Source: an uncultured Clostridia bacterium (GTDB taxonomy: Bacteria > Bacillota > Clostridia > Oscillospirales > Oscillospiraceae). From it: 64,000 bases of DNA. Positions 9,407 to 18,769 of this stretch are shown piece after piece (the first letter of the stretch is position 1; each line of letters starts with the position of its first letter). Made by a program: the position numbers and the translations under genes. The notes beneath the pieces are model-generated. The model searched no databases. It had not been told where the DNA came from and saw only the letters and a program-made list of their open reading frames with translations. The stretch lies in the NCBI GenBank assembly GCA_937893605.1, contig CALBGG010000088.1, positions 25,234 through 89,233 of the forward strand, read 5' to 3'.

Positions 9407-9409
9407 GCA

Positions 9410-10717
9410 TTGGATAAAGCAAGGCAGGCCGCAGTCTTCGCGCTTGAGCGAATAAGGCGAGACGGTGCATGGTCGTCCGCCCTCGGCGACGCGATGAAAA
9501 CAAAATACGGTCTCGATCGCCGCTCATTGGCGTTGGCCGTGAGTATAAGCCTCGGCGTTACGCAGAACGCCGCGCTTCTTGACTATTATATCGGTCTGTA
9601 CAGCTCGGCATCGTCGAAGATCGAACCCAAGGTACGCGATATAATGCGCGCAGGCGCGTATCAGCTGCTGTATATGGATAAGATCCCGGCTTCGGCCGCT
9701 GTTAACGAGTCTGTCGCACTGTGCAAAAAGTTAGGCTACGCAAGAGCATCGGGCTTCTGCAACGCCGTTTTGCGAAAACTTGCCGCCGACAAAGAGCAGC
9801 TGCCCGATATTCCCGGGAAGGGCACGGCCGAGTATCTTTCAACCAAATACAGTCATCCGCTTTGGCTTGTGCGATACATGATCTCTCGCCGCGGATATGA
9901 CGCAGCAGAGGCATTTTTTGCTGCAAATAACACTATACCCGATACCTTCCTTCAGGTAAACACGCTGAAAATATCGGCTCATGAGCTTCTTGTGCGTCTT
10001 AAGGCCTCGGGAGTGGAATGCACAGAGCATCCATGGCTGCCCGACTGCCTTGTTACATCAGGCAGTGTAAGCGCCATGGACGGGTTTGACGAAGGCCTGT
10101 TTTACGTTCAGGATCCTGCCGCAAAGTGCGCAGTTCTGGCCGCAGAACTTACGCCCGGTATGGACGTTCTTGACGCGTGCGCAGCCCCCGGCGGAAAAAG
10201 CTTTGCCGCCGCCATTGCCATGAAAAATGAAGGGAGTATTGATTCCTGCGACCTTCATGACAAAAAAATTCGCCTCATCAACGACGGGGCGCAGCGCCTC
10301 GGGATCGACATCATAAATGCGCTCCCGCACGATGCAAGAGCCCTCTTTGAAAAACGATATGACGCCGTTATTTGTGATGTGCCGTGCTCAGGCTACGGAG
10401 TTATACGTAAAAAGCCGGAGATACGGTATAAGCCGCAAAAAGACAGCGCCGCAATGCCGCCGATACAGACGGCAATACTCGAAAATCTTTCGCAATACGT
10501 AAAGCCCGGCGGAATTTTAATTTACTCTACCTGCACCGTGCTGGAGGAGGAAAATGAGTGCATCGTTAGTAAGTTTCTGCACGTTCACCCGGAGTTTTAC
10601 GCAGAGCAATTTGTGCTGCCGAACGGCGAGACTGCCGATAAAGGATATATCACATTTTGGCCCGATGTTCACGGAACGGACGGATTTTTTGTCTGCAAGC
10701 TGAGGAGAGATAAATGA
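9410..10717 (+). CDS. rsmB: 16S rRNA (cytosine-967 C5)-methyltransferase RsmB
   Basis: SAM-dependent m5C methyltransferase acting on 16S rRNA. An N-terminal NusB-like RNA-binding domain (about 1-140) is followed by the catalytic domain: motif I LDACAAPGGKS, motif IV DVPCSGYG and motif VI YSTCTV, the last two carrying the two catalytic cysteines. The start is TTG 9410 with AAAGGTGG about 8 bp upstream; no better in-frame ATG covers the NusB-like domain. Length 435 aa is normal. Its stop overlaps the rlmN start (ATGA). Confidence 0.95.
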   Translation: MDKARQAAVFALERIRRDGAWSSALGDAMKTKYGLDRRSLALAVSISLGVTQNAALLDYYIGLYSSASSKIEPKVRDIMRAGAYQLLYMDKIPASAAVNESVALCKKLGYARASGFCNAVLRKLAADKEQLPDIPGKGTAEYLSTKYSHPLWLVRYMISRRGYDAAEAFFAANNTIPDTFLQVNTLKISAHELLVRLKASGVECTEHPWLPDCLVTSGSVSAMDGFDEGLFYVQDPAAKCAVLAAELTPGMDVLDACAAPGGKSFAAAIAMKNEGSIDSCDLHDKKIRLINDGAQRLGIDIINALPHDARALFEKRYDAVICDVPCSGYGVIRKKPEIRYKPQKDSAAMPPIQTAILENLSQYVKPGGILIYSTCTVLEEENECIVSKFLHVHPEFYAEQFVLPNGETADKGYITFWPDVHGTDGFFVCKLRRDK

Positions 10718-11751
10718 AAAACCTTAGGAGCATGCTCCCTGATGAAATAGAGCAGCTGCTTACGGAGCTCGGCGAGCCGAAATATCGCGCAAAGCAGGTA
10801 TTCAAATGGCTCGGCAGAGGAATCGGCTCGATTGATGAGATGAGCGATATCCCGAAAGCTCTGCGAGAAAAGCTCAAAAGCGAATACACCGTTTATAAGC
10901 CGAAGGTACTCGGCAAGCAGGTATCGAAGATAGACGGCACGATAAAATATCTTTGGGAGCTTTACGACGGAAATGCCGTCGAGACCGTTGTAATGAGCTA
11001 TAAGCACGGAAACACAGTGTGCGTATCAACTCAGGTCGGCTGCCGCCAGGGCTGTGCATTCTGCGCCTCGACCATCGGCGGTCTTGTAAGATGCCTTGAG
11101 CCGAACGAGATACTTGAAGAGGTCATGTTCTCGCAGCTTGACTCGGGAAAGCCGATATCAAACATCGTCCTCATGGGCATCGGCGAGCCTCTCGATAATT
11201 TTGACAATGTCGTCAAATTCCTCGAGCTTGTAAATCACCCTGACGGCATGAATATCGGTATGCGGCACATTTCGCTCTCTACCTGCGGAATAACAGAAAA
11301 GTTTGACAAACTGGCAGAGCTTAATTTACAATTGACATTATCGGTATCTCTGCATGCGCCCGATGATGAGACCCGCTCAAAGATAATGCCGGCGAACCAC
11401 GGCAGAGGGGTGGACGAGCTCATGGAGTGCTGCCGCCGTTATTACGAAAAAACCGGCCGCAGGATATCGTTTGAGTATATAATGATCGACGGCGTGAACG
11501 ACACGCAGTACCATGCAGAGCTTTTGTCCAAACGCGCAAGGTACGTCGGAGCGCATGTCAATCTAATACCTATGAACCACGTTGAGGAAAGCCGTTTTCA
11601 GCCATCGACTCAAGGACATATCAAGGCATTTGTCAAGATTTTGGAGGATAACGGCGTTAATGTAACGGTTCGGCGCAAGCTCGGCGGCGATGTTGAAGCC
11701 TCCTGCGGTCAGCTCCGCAGAAAAATGCAGAAGGGCAATCGGATAAAATGA
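10714..11751 (+). CDS. rlmN: 23S rRNA (adenine-2503 C2)-methyltransferase RlmN
   Basis: Radical SAM enzyme that methylates A2503 of 23S rRNA and A37 of some tRNAs. The Fe-S cluster motif is C110-x3-C114-x2-C117 (CRQGCAFC), with the GIGEPLDN motif downstream, and a C-terminal cysteine C331 (EASCGQL) that can form the protein-RNA adduct. Length 345 aa is typical. It overlaps rsmB and stp by 4 bp each (ATGA), indicating translational coupling. Confidence 0.96.
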   Translation: MKNLRSMLPDEIEQLLTELGEPKYRAKQVFKWLGRGIGSIDEMSDIPKALREKLKSEYTVYKPKVLGKQVSKIDGTIKYLWELYDGNAVETVVMSYKHGNTVCVSTQVGCRQGCAFCASTIGGLVRCLEPNEILEEVMFSQLDSGKPISNIVLMGIGEPLDNFDNVVKFLELVNHPDGMNIGMRHISLSTCGITEKFDKLAELNLQLTLSVSLHAPDDETRSKIMPANHGRGVDELMECCRRYYEKTGRRISFEYIMIDGVNDTQYHAELLSKRARYVGAHVNLIPMNHVEESRFQPSTQGHIKAFVKILEDNGVNVTVRRKLGGDVEASCGQLRRKMQKGNRIK

Positions 11752-12485
11752 AAAGTTTCGGTATAACTGACAAGGGTAAGGTCAGAAGCGAAAATCAGGA
11801 CAGCTATATTATTGAAAATTGCGACAAGCGCAAATGCGTGATCGCAGTCATATGCGACGGTATGGGCGGTGCCAAGGCCGGCGACCTTGCAAGCAGGCTC
11901 TCAAGCAAGGAGTTTGTAAGCCGCGTGTATGAAAGCCTTGTCGCGCCGCGTCTAATAATGGGAAGCCACGAAAAGCTTCTACGCGACAGCTGCGCCGACG
12001 CAAACGGCGTCGTCTATGAATATTCGCGCTTTGACGCGAACTACAGCGGCATGGGCACCACGCTCGTCGGCGGCATCATAACGCGGCGCAAGGCCTGCCT
12101 CGTCAACGTCGGAGACAGCAGGGCATACTATCTGTCAAAAGACGAAATAAGGCAGATAAGCCGCGACCATTCGTATGTCGAGGAGCTTGTCGCCATGGGG
12201 GCGATAAGCCTGGAGGAAGCGGCGCATCATCCGAAGAAAAATATCATCACCCGCGCTCTCGGCGTCGATGCGTCCGTAGAGCCTGATTATTTTGAATGCC
12301 CACTCCGTAAGGGAGACGGTATTCTGCTGTGCTCGGACGGTCTGAGCAACATGGTCAGCGATAAGGAGATACACGATCATTTCAGGGAAAACGCCCTGCC
12401 AAAGGACGTCTGCTCCAAGCTCATGGCGCTTGCGCTTGCGCGCGGAGCGAGAGACAATGTCTCTATCGTTTTAATTAAGACTTGA
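11748..12485 (+). CDS. stp: PP2C-type Ser/Thr protein phosphatase
   Basis: Metal-dependent phosphatase of the Stp/PrpC type that reverses phosphorylation by the adjacent PASTA kinase. PP2C motifs: ENQDSY near the start, VICDGMGG (metal-binding Asp), NVGDSRAYY, and the C-terminal LLCSDGLSNM and ARDNVSIVL. Length 245 aa matches the family. Starts inside the rlmN stop (ATGA) and lies 17 bp before the kinase, the same order as prpC-prkC in Bacillus. Confidence 0.95.
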   Translation: MKSFGITDKGKVRSENQDSYIIENCDKRKCVIAVICDGMGGAKAGDLASRLSSKEFVSRVYESLVAPRLIMGSHEKLLRDSCADANGVVYEYSRFDANYSGMGTTLVGGIITRRKACLVNVGDSRAYYLSKDEIRQISRDHSYVEELVAMGAISLEEAAHHPKKNIITRALGVDASVEPDYFECPLRKGDGILLCSDGLSNMVSDKEIHDHFRENALPKDVCSKLMALALARGARDNVSIVLIKT

Positions 12486-12502
12486 TATAAAAAGGTGCTA
12501 TT

Positions 12503-14191
12503 ATGGAAAACAGTACTGATAAATATATAGGCAGGATCCTTGATGACCGCTATGAGATCATCGAGCTTATAGGCTCTGGCGGCATGGCGAATGTGTATAA
12601 GGCTCTGTGCCACAGGCTTAACAGATATGACGCGGTCAAGATAATGCGCGACGAAACTGCCGCAAATACCGAGCTTCGCCGGCGTTTTCGAGCCGAGTCG
12701 CAGGCCGTAGCGATGCTTTCCCACCCGAACATTGTCTCTGTGTATGACGTAAGCCACAGTGACGATGTCGAGTATATCGTCATGGAGCTGATAGACGGCA
12801 TAACGCTCAAGCAGTATTTGCAGAAGAAAAGCGTTCTTGAGCCCTCCGAGGTTTTGGATTTCAGCATCCAGATTGCAAAAGCTCTCGAGCATGCTCACAG
12901 CAAGGGCATCATCCACCGCGATATAAAGCCTCAGAATATTATGCTGCTCAAGGACGGCATGATCAAGGTCGCAGACTTCGGCATTGCCTCTCTTGAAAGC
13001 GATATCGAAGAGAACAACGGCGAGACCGTCGGCTCCGTACACTACATTGCGCCCGAGCAGGCGCGCGGTCAGGCTCCCGATGCGCGAAGCGACATATACT
13101 CACTCGGCATCGTTATGTACGAAATGCTCACCGGCAAGCTGCCGTATATCGGCACTTCCGATGTTGAGGTCGCCGTAAAGCACATGAACACCGATCCTGT
13201 AAGCCCACGAGAACTGGTTCCCGATATTCCCGAGGAGCTTGAGCGCATATGCCTCAAGGCAATGAACTCCGATATAGATAAACGCTATCAAACCGCAAGC
13301 GAGCTGCTTACAGACCTTGAGCAATACAAGGCTCAAAGCCTTGCCGCTCATGTGCTTGAGGATTCCGAGGCAGTGCTCATAGACAGCGACGAGCAGCCGC
13401 CGCGCAGGAATAAAAGCCGGCGCAGCCGTAAGATAGCTCTCAGCTCAGGCATACTTGCTGTTCTGCTGTTTGTCATAATAGGCTTTGTTTTCTTAAACGG
13501 ATATTTTCTCAAGGACTTGTTTTCAGACCCTGTAAAGGTCAAAGTAGATAATTTCGTCGGCCGTTACTATGAAGATGTAATAAATGATAAAGACTACAAG
13601 AAGGTCTATGACTTCAAGGTAACCTTCAAGGTAGACCTTGACCACGAATACGGAATAATCCTTTCGCAGGATCCGGAAGCCGGTCGCAGCAAATCCGTAA
13701 ACGATAAAAACAGCAAAATCGTTGTCGAGCTAGTCTGCGCCGCGGAAACCGTTGACGATCAGAAACGGCTGCTCCGAGTTCCGGATATCGTAAACCGCGA
13801 AAGGGAAGAGGCCATAAGCATGATCCAGGACGCGGGCTTTACTTACGTGATCGAACAGGCTCCGTCGGACAGCATAACGAAGGGCTATGTTATAAGCACC
13901 GATCCCGTTGCCGGTGCTGCCGCCGATGAGGGCTCTGAGGTAAAGATCATCATAAGCACAGGACCCGAAGCGGTAATGACTAAGGTGCCTCAGCTCAAGG
14001 GACTGTCCAAGCAGGCCGCAATCGAAAAAATCGAAAGCAGCAATCTCAGCATAGGAAATATCTCAACGGCGGACAGTGACCTCGACGCGGGAACGGTCAT
14101 AGATCAGAACGTTGCTGCGGGAACTCAGGTCGAGGAGCATACGAAGATATCCATAACAATATCCTCCGGCCCGTCGGGAAGCGGTAGCTGA
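12503..14191 (+). CDS. prkC: PASTA-domain Ser/Thr protein kinase
   Basis: Membrane kinase that senses cell wall fragments or lipid II and controls growth, division and germination. The cytoplasmic kinase domain (about 14-275) has GSGGMANVYKA, AVKIM (Lys46), HRDIKPQN (138-145) and DFG (158-160). A basic linker, one membrane helix (311-331) and three extracellular PASTA repeats (about 344-417, 425-492, 494-560) follow; the first is the most divergent. 562 aa. AAAAGGTG precedes ATG 12503. Encoded directly with its phosphatase and rsgA. Confidence 0.95.
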   Translation: MENSTDKYIGRILDDRYEIIELIGSGGMANVYKALCHRLNRYDAVKIMRDETAANTELRRRFRAESQAVAMLSHPNIVSVYDVSHSDDVEYIVMELIDGITLKQYLQKKSVLEPSEVLDFSIQIAKALEHAHSKGIIHRDIKPQNIMLLKDGMIKVADFGIASLESDIEENNGETVGSVHYIAPEQARGQAPDARSDIYSLGIVMYEMLTGKLPYIGTSDVEVAVKHMNTDPVSPRELVPDIPEELERICLKAMNSDIDKRYQTASELLTDLEQYKAQSLAAHVLEDSEAVLIDSDEQPPRRNKSRRSRKIALSSGILAVLLFVIIGFVFLNGYFLKDLFSDPVKVKVDNFVGRYYEDVINDKDYKKVYDFKVTFKVDLDHEYGIILSQDPEAGRSKSVNDKNSKIVVELVCAAETVDDQKRLLRVPDIVNREREEAISMIQDAGFTYVIEQAPSDSITKGYVISTDPVAGAAADEGSEVKIIISTGPEAVMTKVPQLKGLSKQAAIEKIESSNLSIGNISTADSDLDAGTVIDQNVAAGTQVEEHTKISITISSGPSGSGS

Positions 14192-15067
14192 ATGGACGGA
14201 ACAATAATCAAGGCGCTCAGCGGCTTTTATTATATTGATTCCGGCAGCGGCGTATATGAATGCCGCGCTAGGGGGAAATTCCGCCTTGACGGCACGTCGC
14301 CCATGGTCGGCGACAGAGTGAGTTTCGATGCGGACGGTTCAAAAGGCTATGTCACAGCTGTATACGAGCGCAAAAACTTTTTTATTCGACCTTCAGTAGC
14401 CAATATTGACGCGCTTGTATTCATCGCGGCAAACACAAATCCAGTGACGGATCCGTTCTTAATAGACAGAGTGTCCGTTATAACCGAGGAAGCCGGTTGT
14501 GAGCTTATAGTATGCATAAATAAAGCCGACATTGACCCCGCCGACGAGCTGTTTAATATCTATTCTGCCTCGGGCTTTGAGACGTACAGAGTCAGCGCCG
14601 AGACCGGAGAGGGCATAGAGAAGCTTAAAAACGCGCTCAAGGGCAAAATATGCGCGTTCACCGGTAACTCCGGCGTGGGAAAATCGAGCATATTAAACGC
14701 CATGCTCCCGCAGCTGCGTCTTAAGGTTGGCGAGGTAAGCGAAAAGCTCGGTCGAGGCAGACATACGACGCGCCATGTTGAGCTGTTTGATGCCGGCGAT
14801 GATACATATATCGCGGACACGCCGGGCTTTGCATCGTTTGAGATCGAAATGATGCAGACTATTGATAAGTCGGAGCTTCAATATGACTTCCGCGATTTTA
14901 AAGACTATATCGGCTCATGCCGCTTTGCCGATTGCGCTCATCTTAAAGAGCCGGGCTGTGCAGTTACGGCCGCCGTTAAAGAAGGGCGCATACAAAAAAG
15001 CCGATATGATTCATACGCTAGGCTCTATGAGCTTGCGGCAAAGAACAGGTTTTGGGAAAATAAATAG
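14192..15067 (+). CDS. rsgA: Ribosome small subunit-dependent GTPase RsgA
   Basis: Circularly permuted GTPase that checks late 30S subunit maturation. N-terminal OB fold, then G-motifs in permuted order: NKAD (G4), GNSGVGKSS (G1), and DTPGFASFE (G3). The C-terminal zinc site is the Cys/His cluster C-x4-C-x-H-x5-C (CRFADCAHLKEPGC). Length 291 aa is normal. ATG 14192 immediately follows the prkC stop. Last gene of the conserved array; a strong hairpin follows. Confidence 0.96.
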   Translation: MDGTIIKALSGFYYIDSGSGVYECRARGKFRLDGTSPMVGDRVSFDADGSKGYVTAVYERKNFFIRPSVANIDALVFIAANTNPVTDPFLIDRVSVITEEAGCELIVCINKADIDPADELFNIYSASGFETYRVSAETGEGIEKLKNALKGKICAFTGNSGVGKSSILNAMLPQLRLKVGEVSEKLGRGRHTTRHVELFDAGDDTYIADTPGFASFEIEMMQTIDKSELQYDFRDFKDYIGSCRFADCAHLKEPGCAVTAAVKEGRIQKSRYDSYARLYELAAKNRFWENK

Positions 15068-15076
15068 AATATAACG

Positions 15077-15130
15077 ACCGTCTCCGGCATACGTTTTATA
15101 AAAAACGCGTGTGCTGGGGGCGGTTTTTTT
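15077..15130 (+). terminator. Long terminator hairpin after rsgA, overlapping a start site
   Basis: The 5' arm from 15077 (ACCGTCTCCGGCATACG) pairs over 17 positions, several as G-U, with the 3' arm ending at 15124, and the apex has a further A/T stem. Seven Ts follow (15124-15130). It has the form of an intrinsic terminator for the rsgA transcript. Its 3' arm also contains GGGGGCGG, placed as a ribosome binding site for the TTG-started small gene at 15129. Confidence 0.75.
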
Positions 15131-15281
15131 GCGTAAAGGTCCGTGTGCGTTATTCGCCGTTATTGCAATAGTTTCGGGCATTATCATAATCCTTTCTCTC
15201 ATACTTCCGACGCAGTTTTGGTGGTTCATGCTGGCTGCGGCTCTAATATGTCTCGGGGTCTGGCTCATTCGCTGTCATTAA
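15129..15281 (+). CDS. Small membrane protein, 50 aa
   Basis: A 50-codon frame beginning at TTG 15129 and ending at 15281. It encodes a short basic start (LRKGP), a hydrophobic helix (about 7-26), a turn with LPTQFWW, a second hydrophobic helix (about 31-47) and a short RCH end, the pattern of a two-helix inner membrane peptide. GGGGGCGG lies 8 bp before the TTG. No other frame in the 264 bp between rsgA and the next gene makes sense. I do not know a function; small two-helix proteins of this type are, I believe, common in Clostridia. Coding status is inferred from hydrophobic pattern and ribosome binding site only. Confidence 0.6.
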   Translation: MRKGPCALFAVIAIVSGIIIILSLILPTQFWWFMLAAALICLGVWLIRCH

Positions 15282-15331
15282 GCCGGATACGGCGGCATAG
15301 TATGTACAAAGCAAGTTTAAGGAGAAATGCA

Positions 15332-16804
15332 ATGAAGATCGAACTTAAAAGCAAGCAGGGCAGCGTCTATAAAAGACTGTGCAGCTCCGCTTCCGAGGCG
15401 CACAGCGACACAGAGCTCATAGTTCCGGACACGCTGGAGGATATACTCCGCATCCTGTGCTGTCGCCGGCAGTGCAGAATACGCGAAAAAACCGTAAGCC
15501 AGGACACAGTATTCGTAAGCGGTGAGATAGACATCACTGTCATGTACATCCCCGAAACGGGGGATGGTGTTCGCGTTGTCGGAACAACAACCGCGTTTGA
15601 ATTGAGCTTTGACGCTCCGGGAGCGGACAGCACGAGCCTTGCCGTTACAAAGCTTCTGTCACTTTCCGCTGATGCCAAGGCGGTCAATCCTCGGAAAATA
15701 TCTATAAGTGCAAACGTTTTTATGGAGCAATGCTGCTATAAATATGTCGACGTTTGCTGGACGCAGCCGCCTGCCGAGGCGCGGGATAAGCTGTTTTTCA
15801 AAACGCAGGAGCTCAAATGCAGGAGCATAGAGCTCGTTTCCGAAAAAACGCTGAGCATCGAGGATGAGCTCGACCTGCCGGAGGAGCTTCACGGCGGCGA
15901 CTTTGTCACGGCATTCAGCAGCATAAAGCTTGGCGGCAGCGAGGTCGTGGGTACAAAGCTCATTGTAAAGGGAACAGCGGAAATAGAGGCCTTGTATCTT
16001 GTGTCGGGTATGCCCCGGCAGGCAAGCTTCTCGCTTCCGTTTTCTCAGCTGTTTGAGCTTACTGACAGCTGCACGCAGCCTGAGGTATCTGCATTCGCAA
16101 TGGTTACCGGACAGTATTTCGAGGCATTTGACAAAAAGCTTTCGGCGGATATCCGCGCCGCAATACAGATAGTGTGCAATCAGGAGCGAAGCATCAGATA
16201 CATAAGCGATGCATATTCCTGCAAAAAGCAGCTCGGCCTTACACGGAGCGAGCTGCGATGCCTTACGAAAGTCGAGCAGGACTCGCAGACTCGGAGCGTA
16301 CGCCTGTCATACAATTCAGACTACGGCGCCGAGGAGATTCTTTTTTCATCGGCGTGTGCAGCTTGCGCGGAGATGGGCGAAAAAAATGTGCTCATTCCCG
16401 TTACTGCTGATGTCATATATAAAGACCGAGATGGAGAGCTAAGGGCCTGCCGTATAAGAGGTAAGACGCAGTTTGAGCTAAACTCTGATCACAGACCCAA
16501 CGAGGCGTACGTCACAAGTGTATCCGTAAGCGCCTCCGCCGTCGGAGACGGTGTAAATGCCGATATATCAGTAACGCTTGCGATGAAATATCTCAGCTAT
16601 GACAGTGTCTTCATGATAAGCGAGGTCGACGAAACAGAGCTGGACCGCGAAAAATCGGATGCTGCCTTATATATGTGCCGCTGTTCGGACGGAGATCTTT
16701 GGAGCCTTGCGAAAAAATACGGCTCGGATGTTGAGCTCATAAAGCTGATAAATGAAATTGACGGCACACCCGATGGACGCCTGCTCCTTATACCGGTGAT
16801 ATAA
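15332..16804 (+). CDS. SPOCS (DUF3794) and LysM domain spore protein
   Basis: Probable spore envelope protein. It has two or more DUF3794/SPOCS-type beta domains in the first 440 residues (typical segments such as VFVSGEIDITVMYI and VGTKLIVKGTAEIEALYL) and a C-terminal LysM peptidoglycan-binding domain (about 447-489, DGDLWSLAKKYGSDVELIKLIN). ATG 15332 has AAGGAG upstream; the longer open frame back to 15143 has no site and overlaps the 50-aa gene. It ends only 2 bp before spoIIIAA, so it is likely transcribed with the spoIIIA operon in the mother cell. Also resembles SafA-like localisation proteins in using LysM. Confidence 0.85.
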   Translation: MKIELKSKQGSVYKRLCSSASEAHSDTELIVPDTLEDILRILCCRRQCRIREKTVSQDTVFVSGEIDITVMYIPETGDGVRVVGTTTAFELSFDAPGADSTSLAVTKLLSLSADAKAVNPRKISISANVFMEQCCYKYVDVCWTQPPAEARDKLFFKTQELKCRSIELVSEKTLSIEDELDLPEELHGGDFVTAFSSIKLGGSEVVGTKLIVKGTAEIEALYLVSGMPRQASFSLPFSQLFELTDSCTQPEVSAFAMVTGQYFEAFDKKLSADIRAAIQIVCNQERSIRYISDAYSCKKQLGLTRSELRCLTKVEQDSQTRSVRLSYNSDYGAEEILFSSACAACAEMGEKNVLIPVTADVIYKDRDGELRACRIRGKTQFELNSDHRPNEAYVTSVSVSASAVGDGVNADISVTLAMKYLSYDSVFMISEVDETELDREKSDAALYMCRCSDGDLWSLAKKYGSDVELIKLINEIDGTPDGRLLLIPVI

Positions 16805-16806
16805 AA

Positions 16807-17673
16807 ATGATGAATGCGTATGATGAAGCCGTGAGACTGCTGCCGGCAAAAACGGCTGCAGCTCTCGGCAAAGAGCCTAGTTTCGCCGAGGAATTCCGGC
16901 TTCGGACAGGCTGTGCTCCAACAGCTCTTGTAGGAGGCACGGAGCTGCCAATATCGGATGCCGCAGTCACACAGGACGACATTGCCTGCGTAATAGAAAA
17001 GGCGACTCGCGCCTCTGTCCACGCTGTTCAGCATGACATGGTCAAGGGCTTTATAAGCTGTGGATTCGGACTTCGTCTCGGGGTATGCGGCACAGGTATA
17101 ATATCTGGCGGCGCAGTAGTCGGGCTTCGCGATTTCAGCTCAGTGTCGATCCGCATACCGCATGAAGTGCACTGCTGCGGCGGAGAAGCCGCAAAAGCAC
17201 TCCGTGACAGCCGAGATAATACGCTTATCGTCTCTCCGCCCGGCGGAGGCAAAACGACGCTTCTTCGTGAGCTGATACGCTCTATGTCCGTCTCGGGCAC
17301 AAGAGTTGCCGTTGCCGATGAGCGCGGTGAGCTGGCAGCAGTGTATCGCGGTGCGCCTCAATTTGATATAGGACCAATGACAGATGTGATGTCGGATGTG
17401 CCTAAGTCCGAGGCCGTTATGATGCTGCTGCGTGCAATGAACCCACAGGTCATAGCTATGGACGAAATATCGTCTCCAGCCGATTGCTCGGCGGCAGCTT
17501 CTGCTATAGGCTGCGGAGTACGCGTTATCGCTTCGGCGCACGCGGAGTCTGTCAATGAACTGAAAAAACGTGCTGTGTATCGCGGGCTCATTGAATCGGG
17601 AGCCTTCACCGCCGCTGTCATAATTGAAAACAGGGGCGGTGAACGCAGCTACAGATGGGAGAGCCTGCAATGA
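16807..17673 (+). CDS. spoIIIAA: Stage III sporulation protein AA
   Basis: Secretion-type ATPase thought to power the SpoIIIA-SpoIIQ channel between mother cell and forespore. Walker A is SPPGGGKTTLL (143-153), preceded by the conserved GVCGTGI and RDFSSVSIRIPHE stretches; the Walker B region reads VIAMDEI. Length 288 aa is close to the family's 300. Starts at ATG 16807 (a second ATG is next), 2 bp after the SPOCS-LysM gene. Stop overlaps spoIIIAB. Confidence 0.96.
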   Translation: MMNAYDEAVRLLPAKTAAALGKEPSFAEEFRLRTGCAPTALVGGTELPISDAAVTQDDIACVIEKATRASVHAVQHDMVKGFISCGFGLRLGVCGTGIISGGAVVGLRDFSSVSIRIPHEVHCCGGEAAKALRDSRDNTLIVSPPGGGKTTLLRELIRSMSVSGTRVAVADERGELAAVYRGAPQFDIGPMTDVMSDVPKSEAVMMLLRAMNPQVIAMDEISSPADCSAAASAIGCGVRVIASAHAESVNELKKRAVYRGLIESGAFTAAVIIENRGGERSYRWESLQ

Positions 17674-18179
17674 ACCTTATCGGCACGATTCTAATAATGC
17701 TGGGCTGCACAGCTGCTGGCATTATGAAAGCGCACAGTCTCTGCGAGCTGGACAAGACATACGGCATGCTTATTTCTGTGCTGATGCTCATGAAAAGCGA
17801 GATATCCTCACGCGCATCCGCCCTTGATGATGTTCTCAATGTTGTATCGGGCATGGCCACCGGCAATACGGCGTGTTTTATTGAAGCGGTGATCGGCGAT
17901 TTCTCAAAGCTCGGCGATAAAACGTTTTGTACAATTTGGTCAAGCGCGGCGGAAAGCTGCCTGCAATGTATATCACAGCGCTCACTGTCGGCTCTCAAAG
18001 CTCTCGGCGGCAGTCTGGGTAGATACGAAAGTTCCATGCAATGCGCAGCGCTCGACCGCTGCATTGCCGAGATATCGGCAGAGCAGAATATCCTTCGTGA
18101 AACGTTCGGTGCAAACAAAAGAATGTATATCGGCATAGGCGGAGCCGTGGGGCTTATCACCGCCATCGTGCTGATCTGA
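17670..18179 (+). CDS. spoIIIAB: Stage III sporulation protein AB
   Basis: Membrane component of the SpoIIIA complex with similarity to type II secretion GspF-like platform proteins. N-terminal hydrophobic helix (MNLIGTILIMLGCTAAGIM) and a second at the C-terminus (IGGAVGLITAIVLI), with an alpha-helical middle. ATG 17670 overlaps the spoIIIAA stop (ATGA) and has GGGAGAG upstream, so the longer frame from 17655 is rejected. 169 aa, normal length. Confidence 0.94.
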   Translation: MNLIGTILIMLGCTAAGIMKAHSLCELDKTYGMLISVLMLMKSEISSRASALDDVLNVVSGMATGNTACFIEAVIGDFSKLGDKTFCTIWSSAAESCLQCISQRSLSALKALGGSLGRYESSMQCAALDRCIAEISAEQNILRETFGANKRMYIGIGGAVGLITAIVLI

Positions 18180-18188
18180 GGAGGAACA

Positions 18189-18383
18189 ATGGAAGTTGAG
18201 CTCATATTCAAAATAGCGGCAGTCGGCATACTCGTTGCCGTACTTAACATATTGCTGTCACGCTCGGGGAGGGACGAGCAGGCGCTTATGACAACAATTG
18301 CTGCACTGGTAGTCGTGCTCATTGTTGTGGTGCAGAAGATCAGCGAGCTTTTCGTGCTCATAAAAGACCTGTTTCAGCTCTGA
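18189..18383 (+). CDS. spoIIIAC: Stage III sporulation protein AC
   Basis: Small two-helix membrane subunit of the SpoIIIA channel; 64 aa with helices at about 5-23 and 33-57 separated by SRSGRDEQA. Length and position fit SpoIIIAC exactly. GAGGAGG precedes ATG 18189. Its stop shares one base with the spoIIIAD start (TGATG). Confidence 0.95.
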   Translation: MEVELIFKIAAVGILVAVLNILLSRSGRDEQALMTTIAALVVVLIVVVQKISELFVLIKDLFQL

Positions 18384-18769
18384 TGGAGATAGTGATAAAG
18401 GCCGCGGCGATAGCAATAATCTCGGCGCTGTGCATTCTGCTTATTAAAAAGAGTAATCAGGAGCTCGGACTTTCAGCCGCGCTTGCGGCCGCTGCAGTAA
18501 TCTGCTTTACGTCAGTGCAGCTGTTTGAGAGCATATTGGAGCTCGTGCGATACGCCATATCGCAAACCGGGCTCAGTTCCGCGTTGTTTCTCCCGATAAT
18601 TAAATGCGTAGGAATAGCAGTTATCGTCAAGATAACCGCAGGCCTGTGCAAGGACGCGGGACAGAGCGGAATAGCCTCGGCTGTTGAAATGCTCGGATCC
18701 GCCGCAGCACTGTTTACGGCGCTTCCCTTAATAAGCTCACTTTTAGAGACGATCGGCGGACTGATATGA
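18383..18769 (+). CDS. spoIIIAD: Stage III sporulation protein AD
   Basis: Integral membrane subunit of the SpoIIIA complex, related to SpoIIIAC but longer. 128 aa with about four hydrophobic segments and the family segment PIIKCVGIAVIVKITAGLC. ATG 18383 overlaps the previous stop by one base and its own stop overlaps spoIIIAE (ATGA), consistent with coupled translation across the operon. Confidence 0.95.
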   Translation: MEIVIKAAAIAIISALCILLIKKSNQELGLSAALAAAAVICFTSVQLFESILELVRYAISQTGLSSALFLPIIKCVGIAVIVKITAGLCKDAGQSGIASAVEMLGSAAALFTALPLISSLLETIGGLI

